Of a stretch of 11,088 nucleotides of DNA, positions 1-7,169 are shown piece after piece (position 1 is the stretch's first letter; the number at the start of each line of letters is the position of its first letter). The position numbers were made by a program, and so were the translations under genes. Where the stretch lies: positions 1 to 11,088 of the forward strand of contig JALOMS010000220.1 in the NCBI GenBank assembly GCA_025455345.1, read 5' to 3'. Below the pieces are notes generated by a model, which saw only the letters and a list, made by a program, of their open reading frames with translations, had not been told where the DNA came from and ran no database searches. Origin of the DNA: Thermoflexibacter sp. (GTDB lineage: Bacteria; Bacteroidota; Bacteroidia; Cytophagales; Thermoflexibacteraceae).

Positions 1-415
1 AAATTCAGAATGATACAAATAAGCCAAATTATAAGGAGCATATTGATATTCCCCCTTTTCTATGGCAAGCAGGTAATACTGTTCCGCTTTGGCAAAGTCC
101 TTGAATTCATTTTCATATAAAATAGCCAAATTATTAGGAGCATTTACATCTCCTTTTTCAATGGCAAGCAGGTAATATTGTTCTGCTTTGGTAAAGTCTT
201 TCAATTCATTTGCATACAAAAAAGCCAAATTATAAGGAGCATCTACATCTCCCTTTTCAATGGCAAGTAAGTAATAAGACTCCGCTTTGGTAAAGTCCTT
301 AAATTCAGAATGATACAAATAAGCCAAATTATAAGGAGCATATTGATATTCCCCCTTTTCTATGGCAAGCAGGTAATACTGTTCCGCTTTGGCAAAGTCC
401 AATTCAATATCATAA
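1..415 (-). repeat. Tandem repeat array of about 99-102 bp units inside the ATPase gene, with a 300-bp higher-order period
   Basis: Each DNA unit encodes one 33-34-residue Sel1/TPR repeat. The units are 102, 99 and 99 bp long, and then the pattern restarts: positions 1-100 and 301-400 are identical at every base, while the two units between them differ by many substitutions. Exact identity between non-adjacent units points to recent duplication or gene conversion of a three-unit block. The array continues beyond the left edge. Confidence 0.9.
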
Positions 416-1926
416 AATCTTCCCAATAGGTATTCTCTTTCTGGTATTTCCTCAAAAAAAGCCAATGCTTGGGTGAGGTCTTGGGTTTCTTCGTAACATT
501 TTTTAGCTTGCTCATAGACTTCCTTATTCACTAAGGAGAGTTCGCTTACTAAGGAAGGGTTTTGTTTTTCCAAGAATGTCCTTGCGCTTTTGTACAAGTC
601 ATATTCTTCGTGAAAACCTAAGACTTTGGTTTGAAGCATAGCCTCTGCAAAGTAATAAGCACCCTTGGCATGGTAAGTGCCTTTTTCCATAGAGTCTATG
701 AGTTTGGTCGCTCTTTCTCTGAGTTCTTGGGGGCTTGCCCATGTTTCTAAGAAGCGGGTAAACCAGCGTATTTTGTTTTTTTCCTTGAACTTGCCGTAGC
801 GCATGAGGTACCAGATATTGAAGAAACGCTCCTCTATTTGGTAGTAAATGATTTCATTGCTTAGCTCCACAGGAACTGCCTGTACCAAGAACTTCTCTAT
901 GAGTGCAGAGAGTGCGTTTTTTACTTCTTCCGCAGAGAGTTTTGTTTTTTGGCAGATTTCAGCCTCGCTGATGCTGTCCCAGTTGAGCGCGATACACTCT
1001 GCTACGCCTTGTTCTTCGGAGGTGAGGTCGTCCATGCGGTGCTTGTACAAGGGACTCGCCCTGTCCAAAATCTGCTCCAAGTCTATAAAGACGGAGCCGT
1101 CTTCGCTCTCTACAAATATCTCAAAAAGTAAGACCATGGTGCGAATGACCCCTCCTGTAATGCGGCGCAAAGCCTCTATGCGTTCGGGCTGTTGGGCTAC
1201 GATTCTTTGGATAGCGGCTTCTTGGTAGTGTTCCCCTAATTTGAGGAGCAGTTGCTGTGTTTCCTCTCTGCCAAGTCCCTCTAATCTTTCTATTTTGAAA
1301 AACTCATAAAAAGGCTCTCCATAATTGGTAAATTCCTTAATCAAACGGGCAGAACCCCCTATGATTCTCAATTCCGCACAGTTAGACAGCACTACTCTTA
1401 GTCTTTGTACTTCTTTCTTGTCTTTAAATTTCTTGCCTATGTACTCATCAAAGTTATCTATCAATAAGAGTGCTTTTTTTCCTTGTCTTTTCAGGCTTTC
1501 CGCTAAGAGTTCAAGGGCATTTTGTTCGTATTCTTCCTTATTTTCTGCTTCTTCGTATATTTTTTCCATTTGCTCTGGCAAGTGCTTGAAAATAAGGGAT
1601 TTTTGCGCTAATAGCCTTGCAGTGTGTTCCCACAAGTGAAATAGCTTGCTGATGCCGTACTGTTCCTCTGGAAAAACAAGGGGAATCAGCCAACTATTGA
1701 GTTGGGGACTTTCCTCCACCGCATACGCCAATCGCCAAAGCATAGTCGTTTTGCCCATGCCTCTCTGCCCGATGAGGAGGAAGTGTTGTTCGGGGAACTG
1801 CATATCGGATTGTATCAAGTCATCAAATATGCGTTTGAAGGTTTTTTGCCTGACTACAAAACCATCTATCAAATCTTCTCTGCTTTGATTGGCAGGATTG
1901 TAAATATGCTCTACAAGGGTATTCAT
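1..1926 (-). CDS. P-loop ATPase (STAND/AAA-like) with C-terminal Sel1/TPR repeats, 3' end outside window
   Basis: The frame is open from an ATG at 1924-1926 to the window edge, giving 642 residues without a stop, so the C-terminus is missing. The Walker A motif GQRGMGKT is at residues 53-60 and the Walker B strand LLLIDNFDE at about 153-161, so this is a P-loop NTPase. A region rich in charged helices follows, with sequence typical of the winged-helix part of STAND/AAA proteins (about 300-400). From about residue 500 the protein consists of 33-34-residue repeats with a NLAxLY...KAExYYLLAIEKG pattern, which fits Sel1/TPR solenoid repeats that bind proteins or act as sensors. The start lies 6 bp after the stop of the upstream ATPase gene, so the two are very likely co-transcribed and translationally coupled. 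By analogy with STAND proteins it may be a nucleotide-dependent switch whose repeats sense a ligand or partner. The specific function is unknown. Confidence 0.88.
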   Translation of the reverse strand, partial: MNTLVEHIYNPANQSREDLIDGFVVRQKTFKRIFDDLIQSDMQFPEQHFLLIGQRGMGKTTMLWRLAYAVEESPQLNSWLIPLVFPEEQYGISKLFHLWEHTARLLAQKSLIFKHLPEQMEKIYEEAENKEEYEQNALELLAESLKRQGKKALLLIDNFDEYIGKKFKDKKEVQRLRVVLSNCAELRIIGGSARLIKEFTNYGEPFYEFFKIERLEGLGREETQQLLLKLGEHYQEAAIQRIVAQQPERIEALRRITGGVIRTMVLLFEIFVESEDGSVFIDLEQILDRASPLYKHRMDDLTSEEQGVAECIALNWDSISEAEICQKTKLSAEEVKNALSALIEKFLVQAVPVELSNEIIYYQIEERFFNIWYLMRYGKFKEKNKIRWFTRFLETWASPQELRERATKLIDSMEKGTYHAKGAYYFAEAMLQTKVLGFHEEYDLYKSARTFLEKQNPSLVSELSLVNKEVYEQAKKCYEETQDLTQALAFFEEIPEREYLLGRFYDIELDFAKAEQYYLLAIEKGEYQYAPYNLAYLYHSEFKDFTKAESYYLLAIEKGDVDAPYNLAFLYANELKDFTKAEQYYLLAIEKGDVNAPNNLAILYENEFKDFAKAEQYYLLAIEKGEYQYAPYNLAYLYHSEF

Positions 1927-1932
1927 ATCGGT

Positions 1933-3108
1933 TTAAATGTATTTTTTCCACCAAAGTTGCAAAATAGGAGAAGTAAAGCGATAAGCCCTTTTCTCATTCA
2001 CAGGAAATAGATACCCATCAAATTCCAAACTCCTCAATACCACAGGGTAGTTTTCTGCTAATCCATGTTTTTTGGCGATTTCATTGATTTCTTCTGTACT
2101 AATTTCTTCTTTTTTGCACAAGAGATTGAGTACCTCTTTGGCAAAATTTGCCTCACTTTGATTGTACGATTTATGCAATCTTTCGTAATAATGAGCAAAA
2201 TATTGGTCATTTTTTCGGTCTGTAATGCTTTCTATTGCCCTATCAATCATGGAGATATCGATGATTTGCTCATTTCTATCCAACTCATCTACCAGCTCTT
2301 GGCAGATGAGTTGGATAAAAAAGGGGTTAAACCAAGTAACACGTTGTAAGAGATGTTCCCATGTTTGAGGATTGATAGGCAAATCCATTCCCGTTCCTTC
2401 TAACAATGCTGTAGCTAATTCTTTTGCCTCCTCTCTGTCCAAGGGAGGGACTTCGAAGGTAGTCAGGTCATTGGTCGTCTGACTCGCATTGAGTTTTTCG
2501 GTCAGGGCAGTAAGCCCAATGGAGCCTGTCAGAACAAAAGAAATATTCTCTGTTGCTTTTTGGCGAATCTCTCTGTTAGATTGTAAAAATCTGATGGCTT
2601 CTTTTTCTCCACTTTTGTCTAAGATGTTTTTGACCGTTTGAGGAAACTCGTCTATCATTACTACTATTTTTGTAGCAGTATCATTGTCCAATTTTTCTAC
2701 TAATTCCTTGAAATCTTGATAGAAAGTTGTTTGTGATTTATTGTCTTTCTTCCCTATTTCGGCTTCTCCTACTGCAAATTTTAATTTTAGCTTAAAGTCA
2801 ATTTTAGTCAAAAAATCCAAAACTTTGGGAGCTTTAGTTCTGACCAAATCACTTTTTTCTAAGGTCATTAAGAGTTCCTTGTAAAAATTTTCAGCATCGT
2901 CAATTGCCTCCGTAGTAGCGTAAATAGCGATGAAATTGTCGTCTTTTTGGTCTTCTAAGTAACGCATCAGGGAGCTTTTTCCCATTCGCCTTGGTGCGGC
3001 TATGTATAAGTCCGCGCCAGCATTTAAGCGTCTATACAGTAATTTGATAAGGGTTTTCCTTTGGAAAAAGTTCTTGCCTCTTGCGATTTGCCCTGCTCTA
3101 ATTTGCAT
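1933..3108 (-). CDS. AAA/STAND-like ATPase with C-terminal winged helix
   Basis: The protein has 391 residues. Its N-terminus resembles the archaeal-type ATPase_2/AAA-like group: a GKNFFQR segment (11-17), then the Walker A variant APRRMGKSS at 38-46, in which Ala replaces the usual first Gly. The Walker B strand KIVVMIDEF lies at 147-155 and a sensor-1-like segment FVLTGS at about 196-201. The C-terminal third is helical and ends in a winged-helix-like region with the family's typical ending, FTSPILQLWW. No signal peptide or membrane segment is seen, so it should be cytoplasmic. The gene lies 59 bp downstream of the membrane protein gene and 6 bp upstream of the repeat-bearing ATPase. This order suggests that the two ATPases act together, perhaps at the membrane through the upstream product. 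Such ATPases occur in signalling, defence and mobile contexts; the substrate here is unknown. Confidence 0.88.
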   Translation of the reverse strand: MQIRAGQIARGKNFFQRKTLIKLLYRRLNAGADLYIAAPRRMGKSSLMRYLEDQKDDNFIAIYATTEAIDDAENFYKELLMTLEKSDLVRTKAPKVLDFLTKIDFKLKLKFAVGEAEIGKKDNKSQTTFYQDFKELVEKLDNDTATKIVVMIDEFPQTVKNILDKSGEKEAIRFLQSNREIRQKATENISFVLTGSIGLTALTEKLNASQTTNDLTTFEVPPLDREEAKELATALLEGTGMDLPINPQTWEHLLQRVTWFNPFFIQLICQELVDELDRNEQIIDISMIDRAIESITDRKNDQYFAHYYERLHKSYNQSEANFAKEVLNLLCKKEEISTEEINEIAKKHGLAENYPVVLRSLEFDGYLFPVNEKRAYRFTSPILQLWWKKYI

Positions 3109-3167
3109 AAATAAAAGCGATTTTTAGTTGAAATTGAAAACTATGAAATTGTCAAGAAAAATCCTAA

Positions 3168-4304
3168 TTATTTCCCTTCTACCTTTGTTCCCCCGCTAAA
3201 GGCAATGATAAATCTGTCCATCGCGGCAAACACCAATTCGATACTGTATCCCCCCAGAAAGGAAAGCGCAAAAATGAAGAAATTACTATTGGTGAGTATC
3301 ATATCTATCTCATTTTGTCCTGTGGGAATGATAAACCAGTGAATCACTAAGCCCGAAAGCGCACCCAATTGGATACGTAGGTTATAGCTCGTATTGTCAT
3401 CAGTAGAAAAGGTCATTTGCTGGATTTCCAAAGAGAGCATACGCAGTACATACGCACACGCACCTAAGAATCCATACAAAATAGGTAAGACATACATTTG
3501 CACGACTTTGAGCGGGAAACCTACGGAATAACTCAAGGTAGATGCCCTGCGCTTTTGGTCGGTAATGGCTGTAATAGCTTTCCTCATGACTTCATCTTCC
3601 TGAGATTCGTAAAAACCCAAGGTTGCAATTTCGTTCCAGTTGTCATTCCAATTCCATAAATATTCAAAATTTGCCGCCAATTTATCTTTGGACTCTTCCA
3701 AACGAACATCTATGATTCTCATATTGAGGCTATCACCCTCATTTTTAATACGTTTATTTTTTAATTCCCATTGCTTGAGGCTTAGCGAGTCCAACTGCTG
3801 CGTGAGTTGCACATTCTCATTGACCAAGGAAGTGCCTGTAAGCCAATAAATCTGCACGATGATAATCAAAAATAGGAAAGTAATGCCCAAAGCACTGTAC
3901 CTAAGCACAGAGATACGCGCCGAAGAAAGGTGTTTTTGCTTCATAAAAAGGGCAAAAGGGCGCAGTAAAAAAGGGATAGATGCTCCATAATCATCTCTTG
4001 CCGATTTGATACTTTCTATGGTAACGGGTTTGATACGCTCAGAAATTGTTTGGTAAGCAGACCAAAATTTGACTTCTGTTTCTTGCGTCCAAGTTTTTGT
4101 TTCATGTAAGTATTTGCCTTCAGTAAGCGTTTTGATGATGTCTTCCTCTATGATGATGCCTTTGTGGGCTATGTATTCCAAGATGAGGCAAGCATCCTCA
4201 ACGGCTAAATCCAAACTATCTCGTTTTTCTACTGGTTCGGACTGCATCAGCTTTTTGAAAAATGATTTGATGTCTTGGTTGGTCTTTTGCTCGTTATCTT
4301 CCAT
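3168..4304 (-). CDS. Membrane protein with coiled coil and about four transmembrane segments, unknown function
   Basis: The start is set at the ATG at 4302-4304 (MEDNEQK). A TTG eight codons upstream is in frame but falls inside the promoter's -7 element. Residues 1-130 are soluble and acidic/helical. The first hydrophobic segment is at about 133-155. A charged region (about 160-210) follows, with heptad-like spacing that suggests a coiled coil, then a Trp/Asn-rich loop. Three more hydrophobic segments lie at about 263-289, 308-326 and 341-368. The LYGFLGACAYVLR stretch and the final GGYSIELVFAAMDRF stretch are the most distinctive parts. They recall a membrane family of unknown function that I know only by pattern. 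The product is probably an inner-membrane protein with a large extracytoplasmic or cytoplasmic loop. It is the first gene of a likely three-gene unit with two ATPases and may anchor them or receive their signal. Confidence 0.85.
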   Translation of the reverse strand: MEDNEQKTNQDIKSFFKKLMQSEPVEKRDSLDLAVEDACLILEYIAHKGIIIEEDIIKTLTEGKYLHETKTWTQETEVKFWSAYQTISERIKPVTIESIKSARDDYGASIPFLLRPFALFMKQKHLSSARISVLRYSALGITFLFLIIIVQIYWLTGTSLVNENVQLTQQLDSLSLKQWELKNKRIKNEGDSLNMRIIDVRLEESKDKLAANFEYLWNWNDNWNEIATLGFYESQEDEVMRKAITAITDQKRRASTLSYSVGFPLKVVQMYVLPILYGFLGACAYVLRMLSLEIQQMTFSTDDNTSYNLRIQLGALSGLVIHWFIIPTGQNEIDMILTNSNFFIFALSFLGGYSIELVFAAMDRFIIAFSGGTKVEGK

Positions 4305-4325
4305 AATTATATGTTTTATACTAAG

Positions 4326-4355
4326 CAAATATACAAAACTATCCTATACAACAAA
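4326..4355 (-). promoter_or_regulatory. Bacteroidota-type sigma promoter for the membrane protein gene
   Basis: Read on the minus strand this is TTTG (4352-4355), an 18-base spacer and TATATTTG (4326-4333). It matches the Bacteroidota housekeeping consensus of TTTG at -33 and TAnnTTTG at -7. The predicted transcription start is some 15 bases before the ATG at 4304. It lies between the stop of the ACP phosphodiesterase gene (4373) and the membrane gene, so the cluster below 4304 is probably a separate transcription unit. Confidence 0.8.
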
Positions 4356-4372
4356 GGTATTTCTACGATTTC

Positions 4373-4969
4373 CTACAAACTACCTAAATCTTCTAAAGTG
4401 TTTAGTTTGGTATCATTGATTAATAGGGGAAAAAACTCCTCAAACTCTGCATGGAAATCTTGATAAAAGTCTATCAGGTTACGAGAGGCGTGTTCCATGC
4501 CCGACTCAAAGGGAGTGCGTTTGGACATACCTGTCAAGACTTTGTGAATGCCGTCTATTTGAGCATAAATTTCAAATATTTGATTCTTAAGCATATATTG
4601 AAAGAAATAAGATGATTTTTGAGGGAGGATTTCTTGATACTTACTGATAGTCTGATGCACTTTTTGGCTGTATATGCTTAGATTTTCTTGATGGTATTTA
4701 GTCCAATTAGCGGCTAAAAAATGGTCATAAAAAATATCGACAACTACACCTGCATAATGTCTGTGCGAAGTTTGTAATCTTGCTTTACTTTTTTTTACGA
4801 TAGGGTGTTGGTCGGTAAAAGCGTCTATCCGACGGTGCAGTTGGATACCTTTGGCTATGCCCTCACTGTATTGCAAGAACTGTTTTCCCTTCACATGGTC
4901 AGCAATAAAATTGCCAATCAGTATTTCCTCATTTTGTCCAGAGAGATAAGCATGAGCTAAGAAATTCAT
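4373..4969 (-). CDS. acpH: Acyl carrier protein phosphodiesterase (AcpH/DUF479 family)
   Basis: The protein has 198 residues, the normal size for this family. It starts with the hallmark MNFLAHAYLS and carries the other conserved blocks: IGNFIADHVKG (18-28), GIQLHRRIDAFTDQHP (41-56) and the VDIFYDHFLAANW block. The His and Asp residues in these blocks (H6, D24, H45, D49, D53) are those expected of this HD-like metal-dependent phosphodiesterase fold. In E. coli the enzyme removes 4'-phosphopantetheine from holo-ACP, regenerating apo-ACP in the cytoplasm. The ATG overlaps the stop of the NlpC/P60 gene in an ATGA arrangement, so translation is probably coupled. It is the last gene of the J-protein/PspA operon. 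Biochemical activity in Bacteroidota homologues is inferred from family membership. Confidence 0.9.
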   Translation of the reverse strand: MNFLAHAYLSGQNEEILIGNFIADHVKGKQFLQYSEGIAKGIQLHRRIDAFTDQHPIVKKSKARLQTSHRHYAGVVVDIFYDHFLAANWTKYHQENLSIYSQKVHQTISKYQEILPQKSSYFFQYMLKNQIFEIYAQIDGIHKVLTGMSKRTPFESGMEHASRNLIDFYQDFHAEFEEFFPLLINDTKLNTLEDLGSL

Positions 4970-5640
4970 ATTACTCTGGTAGCACTAATGAAACGAGGAG
5001 CATAATAAGAAGAAAAAGGGTCATCTTCTATAACGCCACGCGAAGAGGAAGCATGAATCATACGAGCCGCTCCCTTCCCCCCACCTTTGACAATCATGCC
5101 CACATGAGAGATGCGTCTGGGGTCAGAACCCGTCGCAAAAAAAATCAAATCCCCAACTTGTAAATTGTTCAAATCCACCATATTACCTATGAGTGCTTGG
5201 TCGCGGGAAGTACGCGGAAGAGATATGCCTATCTGCTTATAACACATAAAGCTAAATCCTGAACAGTCTGTACCCAAGACCGAATCCCCTGCCGCTTTGT
5301 ACGGAGTACCTATAAAAGAACGAGCCGCTAAAACAAGACGGTTGAGTTTTTCATTTCTTGGTGCATTGTTCAACTCATTGGTCAGGGTGATAGGGCTATC
5401 TATGTCCTTAACTATCAACTCACTAAAGAATTTATCAAAGGTTTTCTGATGAATCAAAAGGTCAATACGAGCCTTAAATACATTGCCCTTATCATCTTTG
5501 AGAAAATCCACACCCCTTGTTTGATTACCAGCTACTAAAGCTCCGAAAAACTCATCAAATACATCTTGCAATACGTTCAAGTCTATGATAGCATATCTCG
5601 GACGCTTATTGGTATCTTGCACAATCTCTATTCCTCGCAT
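4966..5640 (-). CDS. NlpC/P60 family cysteine peptidase with duplicated N-terminal segment and no signal peptide
   Basis: The protein has 224 residues. The NlpC/P60 domain occupies about 99-224, with catalytic Cys126 in the TDCSGF motif, His179 in SHVGM and a third polar residue, His196, in MIHASS. These are the expected catalytic residues of the family, which usually cleaves peptidoglycan stem peptides (gamma-D-Glu to diamino acid bonds). Unusually, the N-terminus (MRGIEIVQDTNK) has no hydrophobic signal sequence. Residues 16-37 and 56-77 are related copies with IDL...FDxFFxxL spaced exactly 40 residues apart (F28-D-E-F-F and F68-D-K-F-F). The enzyme may therefore be cytoplasmic, may be exported by another route, or may act on imported muropeptides. 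The gene begins 10 bp after the pspA stop and overlaps acpH by 4 bp. Confidence 0.9.
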   Translation of the reverse strand: MRGIEIVQDTNKRPRYAIIDLNVLQDVFDEFFGALVAGNQTRGVDFLKDDKGNVFKARIDLLIHQKTFDKFFSELIVKDIDSPITLTNELNNAPRNEKLNRLVLAARSFIGTPYKAAGDSVLGTDCSGFSFMCYKQIGISLPRTSRDQALIGNMVDLNNLQVGDLIFFATGSDPRRISHVGMIVKGGGKGAARMIHASSSRGVIEDDPFSSYYAPRFISATRVI

Positions 5641-5650
5641 ATACAGAAAT

Positions 5651-6475
5651 TTATTCTTTTAACTTTGATTTTAATTTTTCTAATTCCGAAAGCAAATTAC
5701 TTGGCGGCGGTACATCTTTGGGCTGTACGATTTGTGGAGGTGGCGGAGGCATAGATTTATAATCAGGCGAATTTACATTTTGCTTGAGCTGATTCAGGGC
5801 ATCATTGAGTTGAGGATTATTAGCGGGCTTGTCCAATCCTAAAATCTTATCTACCTCATCTTCCCAACTTGTCTTCCCACTTGATACAAAAACCATAGAC
5901 TCTGCCAAAGCCTCTTGCTCTATTGCTTTTTCTTTGATACTTTCTAAGAGGTTAGCGGTGCTATTGGTATCAAACCGCGAAAGACGCTCGTGAAGATTCT
6001 TAGTTGCTTGACTGATTTTTGTTCTTGCCTTAAGGGTATTGAGTTCTGTTTCCCAAGTATAAATCTGCTCTTTGATAACTCTGGTTTGGTCTTCCAATTT
6101 TTTCACCATCGCCTCATAGTTTTCCAAACCTTTCAGACTGATATTTACTTTTTTCATAATCTCCTCTTTCTTGCCTAACTCCATCAAAGCAAATCTATCC
6201 GCCGAAGCACTGTCTATTTGCCCATTTTTGGCTTTTTCTAATAGAGCTACTGCCCTGTATTCGTGCTGTTCAGCTAATTTTTGTTCCTTTTCTACCTCTC
6301 GCTTAGCCCTGATAAAGCCAGCCTTCGCCTCCGCCAGACTTTTGAGGCTCTCGCTAAGTTCTATTTTCAAATCTTTTATACTTTGCTCTGTAAGTTTTAC
6401 AGGGTCTTCCTCTTGTACTATTTTATAACCAAATATTGCTCGGATAGATGTTATCAAATTTTTCCAAAATTCCAT
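5651..6475 (-). CDS. pspA: PspA/IM30 (Vipp1-like) membrane-stress protein
   Basis: The protein has 274 residues. It starts with an amphipathic segment (MEFWKNLITSIRAIFG) and has the DPVKL sequence at about 24-28 that follows helix 0 in PspA/Vipp1 proteins. Long charged coiled-coil helices follow to about residue 185, rich in Glu, Lys and Ala (EAKAGFIRAKREVEKEQKLAEQ), and match the PspA ESCRT-III-like fold. The C-terminal tail is unusual: a proline-rich linker with five consecutive prolines near 243-247, then a short helix of LxxLEKLKSKL type. Family members polymerise on the inner membrane and protect it when damaged or when the proton gradient leaks. The gene follows the J-domain gene by 57 bp and precedes the NlpC gene by 10 bp. 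No PspF-like regulator is present, so regulation differs from that of E. coli. Confidence 0.9.
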   Translation of the reverse strand: MEFWKNLITSIRAIFGYKIVQEEDPVKLTEQSIKDLKIELSESLKSLAEAKAGFIRAKREVEKEQKLAEQHEYRAVALLEKAKNGQIDSASADRFALMELGKKEEIMKKVNISLKGLENYEAMVKKLEDQTRVIKEQIYTWETELNTLKARTKISQATKNLHERLSRFDTNSTANLLESIKEKAIEQEALAESMVFVSSGKTSWEDEVDKILGLDKPANNPQLNDALNQLKQNVNSPDYKSMPPPPPQIVQPKDVPPPSNLLSELEKLKSKLKE

Positions 6476-6532
6476 GTTTTGCGTATGATATTTTCGTGTT
6501 TCTTATTTTTTTATCTTATTCAAAAAGCATAT

Positions 6533-6910
6533 TTACTGCCCAAATTTTTTCTCAAAATAACTATATGCAATATTCAGTTTTTGAGAAATTTCTAATGCCG
6601 CCTTGTGCTTTTCGGGGTCATTGTGAAATCGGTCAGGGTGATATTGCTTAATCAAACGCTTATAAGCTATTTTGATTTGTTCGAAAGACGCACCATGAGG
6701 CAATTCTAATACACCATAATACTGTTTCTCCTCTTGTTGTTGTTGCCAAGACTGTTGATAGGATTGCTCATTAGTTTGTTGCTCCTCTTGTTGCTTATTT
6801 TTCTGGTACTGCTCGTACAATTCCCAGTCCTCTTTGGAGATTTTTTCCTCTTGTACCTGAAAAACATCACCCAAATTTGCTCTTAAAATATTAAAAATGC
6901 GGTCAAACAT
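6533..6910 (-). CDS. J-domain co-chaperone with PspA-like N-terminal amphipathic helix
   Basis: The protein has 125 residues. The J domain occupies about 63-125 at the C-terminus, with the essential HPD motif at 91-93 and helix II IKIAYKRLIKQYHPD, so it should stimulate an Hsp70 (DnaK). The Gly/Phe and zinc-finger regions of DnaJ are missing, so it is a minimal class C J-protein. Residues 1-17 (MFDRIFNILRANLGDVF) form an amphipathic helix resembling the membrane-binding N-terminus of PspA (compare E. coli MGIFSRFADIVNANINAL, from memory). A Gln/Glu-rich linker (36-63) joins the two parts. It is the first gene of the minus-strand operon, with a likely promoter at 6942-6949. Context suggests that it recruits DnaK to membrane-bound PspA polymers. 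That role is inferred, while the J-domain call is firm. Confidence 0.9.
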   Translation of the reverse strand: MFDRIFNILRANLGDVFQVQEEKISKEDWELYEQYQKNKQQEEQQTNEQSYQQSWQQQQEEKQYYGVLELPHGASFEQIKIAYKRLIKQYHPDRFHNDPEKHKAALEISQKLNIAYSYFEKKFGQ

Positions 6911-7169
6911 AGTAAAAAGCGAATGAATGTAAGCGATAAATCAAAGATAATGTTATTTTTCTTAAATAAACTTTGCAATAATAATGATTTTTTTTGGAAG
7001 ACGATTTGGAAGAAGGTTTTTGTAGTTTTTTATGACTTAATATTGTATAAGTAACGAAATTAGCAGAATAAATGTTCTATATAGACTTAATTATTCCCAA
7101 ATTTGTATCTATTTATTTATTAAAAACGTTTAGATATAGAAAATTGGCTCGATAGAAAATAACTAATTT
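6911..7169. other. Divergent intergenic region between J-protein and lipoprotein genes
   Basis: No coding sequence or convincing hairpin is visible here. The left end holds the likely promoter of the J-protein operon. On the plus strand the best -7 candidate for the lipoprotein gene is CAAATTTG at 7098-7105, one mismatch from TAnnTTTG, without a good -33 element. That assignment is weak and would leave a leader of about 55-60 bases. Confidence 0.4.
6942..6949 (-). promoter_or_regulatory. Bacteroidota -7 element upstream of the J-protein/PspA operon
   Basis: On the minus strand this reads TATCTTTG, a full match to TAnnTTTG, with the ATG of the J-protein gene about 32 bases downstream. A GTTTA about 17 bases upstream could be a weak -33 element, but the usual TTTG is absent. 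The short leader fits a housekeeping-type promoter driving the four-gene unit. Confidence 0.6.

Noticed and set aside
848..2010. Several plus-strand open frames of 60-126 codons
   Set aside because: All lie opposite the two ATPase genes, whose minus-strand frames have clear Walker motifs and repeats; the plus-strand translations show no domain.
4305..4328. Longer N-terminus of the membrane protein from a TTG at 4328
   Set aside because: The TTG lies within the TATATTTG promoter element, so it would be upstream of the transcript start; the ATG at 4304 is preferred.
6700..6830. Gln-rich stretch in the J-protein as a frameshift or low-quality sequence
   Set aside because: The frame is open on both sides, and both the N-terminal helix and the J domain are in the same frame; Q-rich linkers are common in J-proteins.
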